A DNA stretch of 6,576 nt from positions 1 to 6,576 of the forward strand of contig JBEKNT010000490.1 in NCBI GenBank assembly GCA_049522565.1, read 5' to 3'. Numbering within the stretch: the stretch's first letter is position 1; each line of letters starts with the position of its first letter. Both the position numbers and the translations under genes were made by a program. Below, piece by piece: positions 5,324-6,576 of the stretch. This DNA comes from JASHVB01 sp049522565. Lineage in GTDB: Bacteria > Pseudomonadota > Alphaproteobacteria > Acetobacterales > Acetobacteraceae. The notes below the pieces were generated by a model. It searched no databases. It saw nothing but the letters and a program-made list of their open reading frames with translations, and was not told the DNA's origin.

Positions 5324-6511
5324 TCATGTGGTCGCGTGCGCCGCGACCGACGGCTTGGTGGTCAGCGCGCCCGCCGGCAAGACGCCGGTCTGCAGGTAGC
5401 GCCACAGCGCCACCAGCAGCTTGCGGGCCAGCGCCACCGCCATCACCTTGCGAATGCGCCCCTTGGCCCCGCCGGTGCGCTCCTGGAACCAACGGCTCAG
5501 CTCGCTCTGCGGCTGCAATCGCAGCCACCGCCAAGCCAATTGCATCAGCAGCCGGCGAACCCGCGGGTTGCCGCTCTTGCTGATCCCCTGCTCGCGTTCC
5601 GAGCCGCCGCTGTTGAATGGGGTTCCGCTCAGGCCGACGAAGCTGGCGAGCGCCTGACGGTGACGGAACGAACGGCAGAACACCTCGCGCGCCAGATCGG
5701 TCGCGGTTCCCAGGCCGAGGCCATACAGCAGCGCCAGCGCCTGGATCTGCTGCGCGGCAAGGTCCGGCATCTCTGCCGTCAGCACCGTCTCGCGCGCCGC
5801 CTCGATTTCCTTCAGTTGCTCGCTCAGCAATTGGTGCCGCGCCAGCAGCCGCCGCAGCTCCGCCATCAATTCCGTCGGCAATGGCTCGCCGTCGAAGCGG
5901 CACAGCGTCGCCAACTGCGCCGCCGCCTTCTTCAGGCGTGGCTTGAAGCCGGATACGCCGTGCAGGCACAGCAGGTTCTGCATCCGGTTCTCCAGCGCGA
6001 TCCGCTCGCTCACCAGCCGCTCGCGTTCCCGGCCAGGGCGCCGCTGGTCTTCCTCGGTCTCGCTGGGGATGGCCACCATCGAACAGCTCATCGGATCGCC
6101 CCGCAGCCAGGCCAGCAGGCTGCGCAGCAGCATCGCGAGATCGATCCGGTCCGTCTTGGCACGCCGCTTCTTGCGATCTACCGGAATGCTGGCCGGGTGC
6201 ATGATGTGCACCTCGATGCCACGCGCGATCAGGTGGCGGGCGATCCAGAAGCCGTCACGGCCGGCTTCGTAGGTCAACACCACACGCTCGATCGTTCGGC
6301 CGGCCGCGACGGCTTCCGCTTTCCAGCGCTGCACCTGGTCCAGCAGACCCGCCATGTCGCGCGGGTCAAGCCGCCGGCGCGGCCGGCGCGCCAGGCCAGG
6401 CACCACGGCACCCAGCTCCCACGATTTGCCGCTCAATTCCAGCGCCATGGCCAGCGTGCTATCGTGGTCGTAGGCGGCTGGGACGTTGGCGGCGGCGGTC
6501 GGGTTTGGCAT
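5324..6511 (-). CDS. IS110-family transposase (DEDD/Tnp20), apparently intact
   Basis: The 395-residue protein has the full length and both domains expected for an IS110-family recombinase. The N-terminal RuvC-like DEDD domain shows YDHDST with candidate first Asp at 15/17, then VVLTYEAGRDGFW with Glu82, then KTDRID with Asp121 and Asp124. A long helical middle follows (about 150-245, with RRPGRERERLVSERIALENRM). The C-terminal Tnp20 domain has a helix-hairpin-helix-like GLGLGTATDL (264-273) and NSGGSEREQGISKSGNPRVRRLL, whose Ser301 is the likely nucleophilic serine. The ATG at 6509-6511 is chosen because AGGAG (6519-6523) sits 7 bases upstream; another ATG 5 bases earlier is out of frame. 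No stop or frameshift interrupts it, unlike every other transposase here. IS110 enzymes use a structured RNA from the element's non-coding end to choose target and donor sites. The upstream non-coding end lies mostly outside the window; the downstream one begins at 5323. Confidence 0.95.
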   Translation of the reverse strand: MPNPTAAANVPAAYDHDSTLAMALELSGKSWELGAVVPGLARRPRRRLDPRDMAGLLDQVQRWKAEAVAAGRTIERVVLTYEAGRDGFWIARHLIARGIEVHIMHPASIPVDRKKRRAKTDRIDLAMLLRSLLAWLRGDPMSCSMVAIPSETEEDQRRPGRERERLVSERIALENRMQNLLCLHGVSGFKPRLKKAAAQLATLCRFDGEPLPTELMAELRRLLARHQLLSEQLKEIEAARETVLTAEMPDLAAQQIQALALLYGLGLGTATDLAREVFCRSFRHRQALASFVGLSGTPFNSGGSEREQGISKSGNPRVRRLLMQLAWRWLRLQPQSELSRWFQERTGGAKGRIRKVMAVALARKLLVALWRYLQTGVLPAGALTTKPSVAAHATT

Positions 6512-6518
6512 CGCATCG

Positions 6519-6523
6519 CTCCT
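6519..6523 (-). promoter_or_regulatory. Shine-Dalgarno sequence of the IS110 transposase
   Basis: AGGAG on the minus strand with 7 bases between it and the ATG at 6511. It decides the start over the overlapping out-of-frame ATG at 6514-6516. Confidence 0.75.
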
Positions 6524-6576
6524 GTCTTTCGTTGTTGGAGAACCGAAGGACTATCCGATGTCTTGGCCGCCAACCC
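6524..6576. other. Upstream leader of the IS110 element, cut by the window edge
   Basis: Some 50 bp upstream of the Shine-Dalgarno sequence remain. I see no clear promoter or repeat. In IS110-group elements the guide RNA lies in this upstream end, so it may begin here and continue beyond the window. Confidence 0.3.

Noticed and set aside
5262..5969. 235-codon minus-strand frame
   Set aside because: It overlaps the IS110 gene in another frame and is low-complexity Ala/Gly/Arg-rich shadow sequence.
1..6576. CRISPR array, tRNA or rRNA gene, toxin-antitoxin or phage-defence genes
   Set aside because: No regularly spaced direct repeats, no tRNA cloverleaf or rRNA sequence, and no non-transposase protein motif were seen in any frame.

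Overview
The window is a GC-rich insertion-sequence graveyard: pieces of at least seven transposable elements lie side by side or inside each other, and no cargo, metabolic or housekeeping gene can be recognised. The element types (IS3, ISAzo13, two IS630 subgroups, two IS1202/ISNCY-like elements and a long IS110 transposase) and the high GC suggest an alphaproteobacterium, perhaps an acetic-acid-bacterium or Rhodospirillales relative, on a plasmid or an IS-rich chromosomal island. The taxonomic guess rests on remembered family resemblance only.

Layout, left to right. (1) 1-~715, minus: IS3-family OrfB, 5'-truncated and broken by a one-base deletion, with the D-D-(35)E triad still readable. 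(2) 826-1770, plus: ISAzo13-family transposase with three in-frame stop codons, cut off before its last catalytic Glu. (3) 1771-1878, plus: a roughly 36-codon piece of an IS630-family transposase fused in frame to (2). (4) 1879-3598: an IS1202/ISNCY-like element with both ends present; its minus-strand transposase (2319-3523) carries an amber codon and a one-base deletion. (5) 3594-4091, minus: the N-terminal helix-turn-helix half of a second, different IS630 transposase, cut off where (4) begins. (6) 4153-~4700, plus: left end and N-terminal third of a second IS1202/ISNCY-like element. (7) ~4700-5323: about 620 bp with no recognisable gene but many inverted repeats. (8) 5324-6511, minus: a full-length, apparently intact IS110-family DEDD transposase with a good Shine-Dalgarno sequence, the only gene here likely to make a functional protein.

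The genes do not form a pathway; they record successive insertions and deletions. Element (4) separates two unrelated IS630 fragments, so rearrangement must have accompanied or followed its arrival. The two points most worth following up are the structured non-coding block between the second ISNCY-like fragment and the IS110 gene (possible IS110 guide RNA or relic ribozyme) and the tandem TGTCCGG iteron architecture shared by the ends of the two ISNCY-like elements. I did not find a convincing undescribed biological system.
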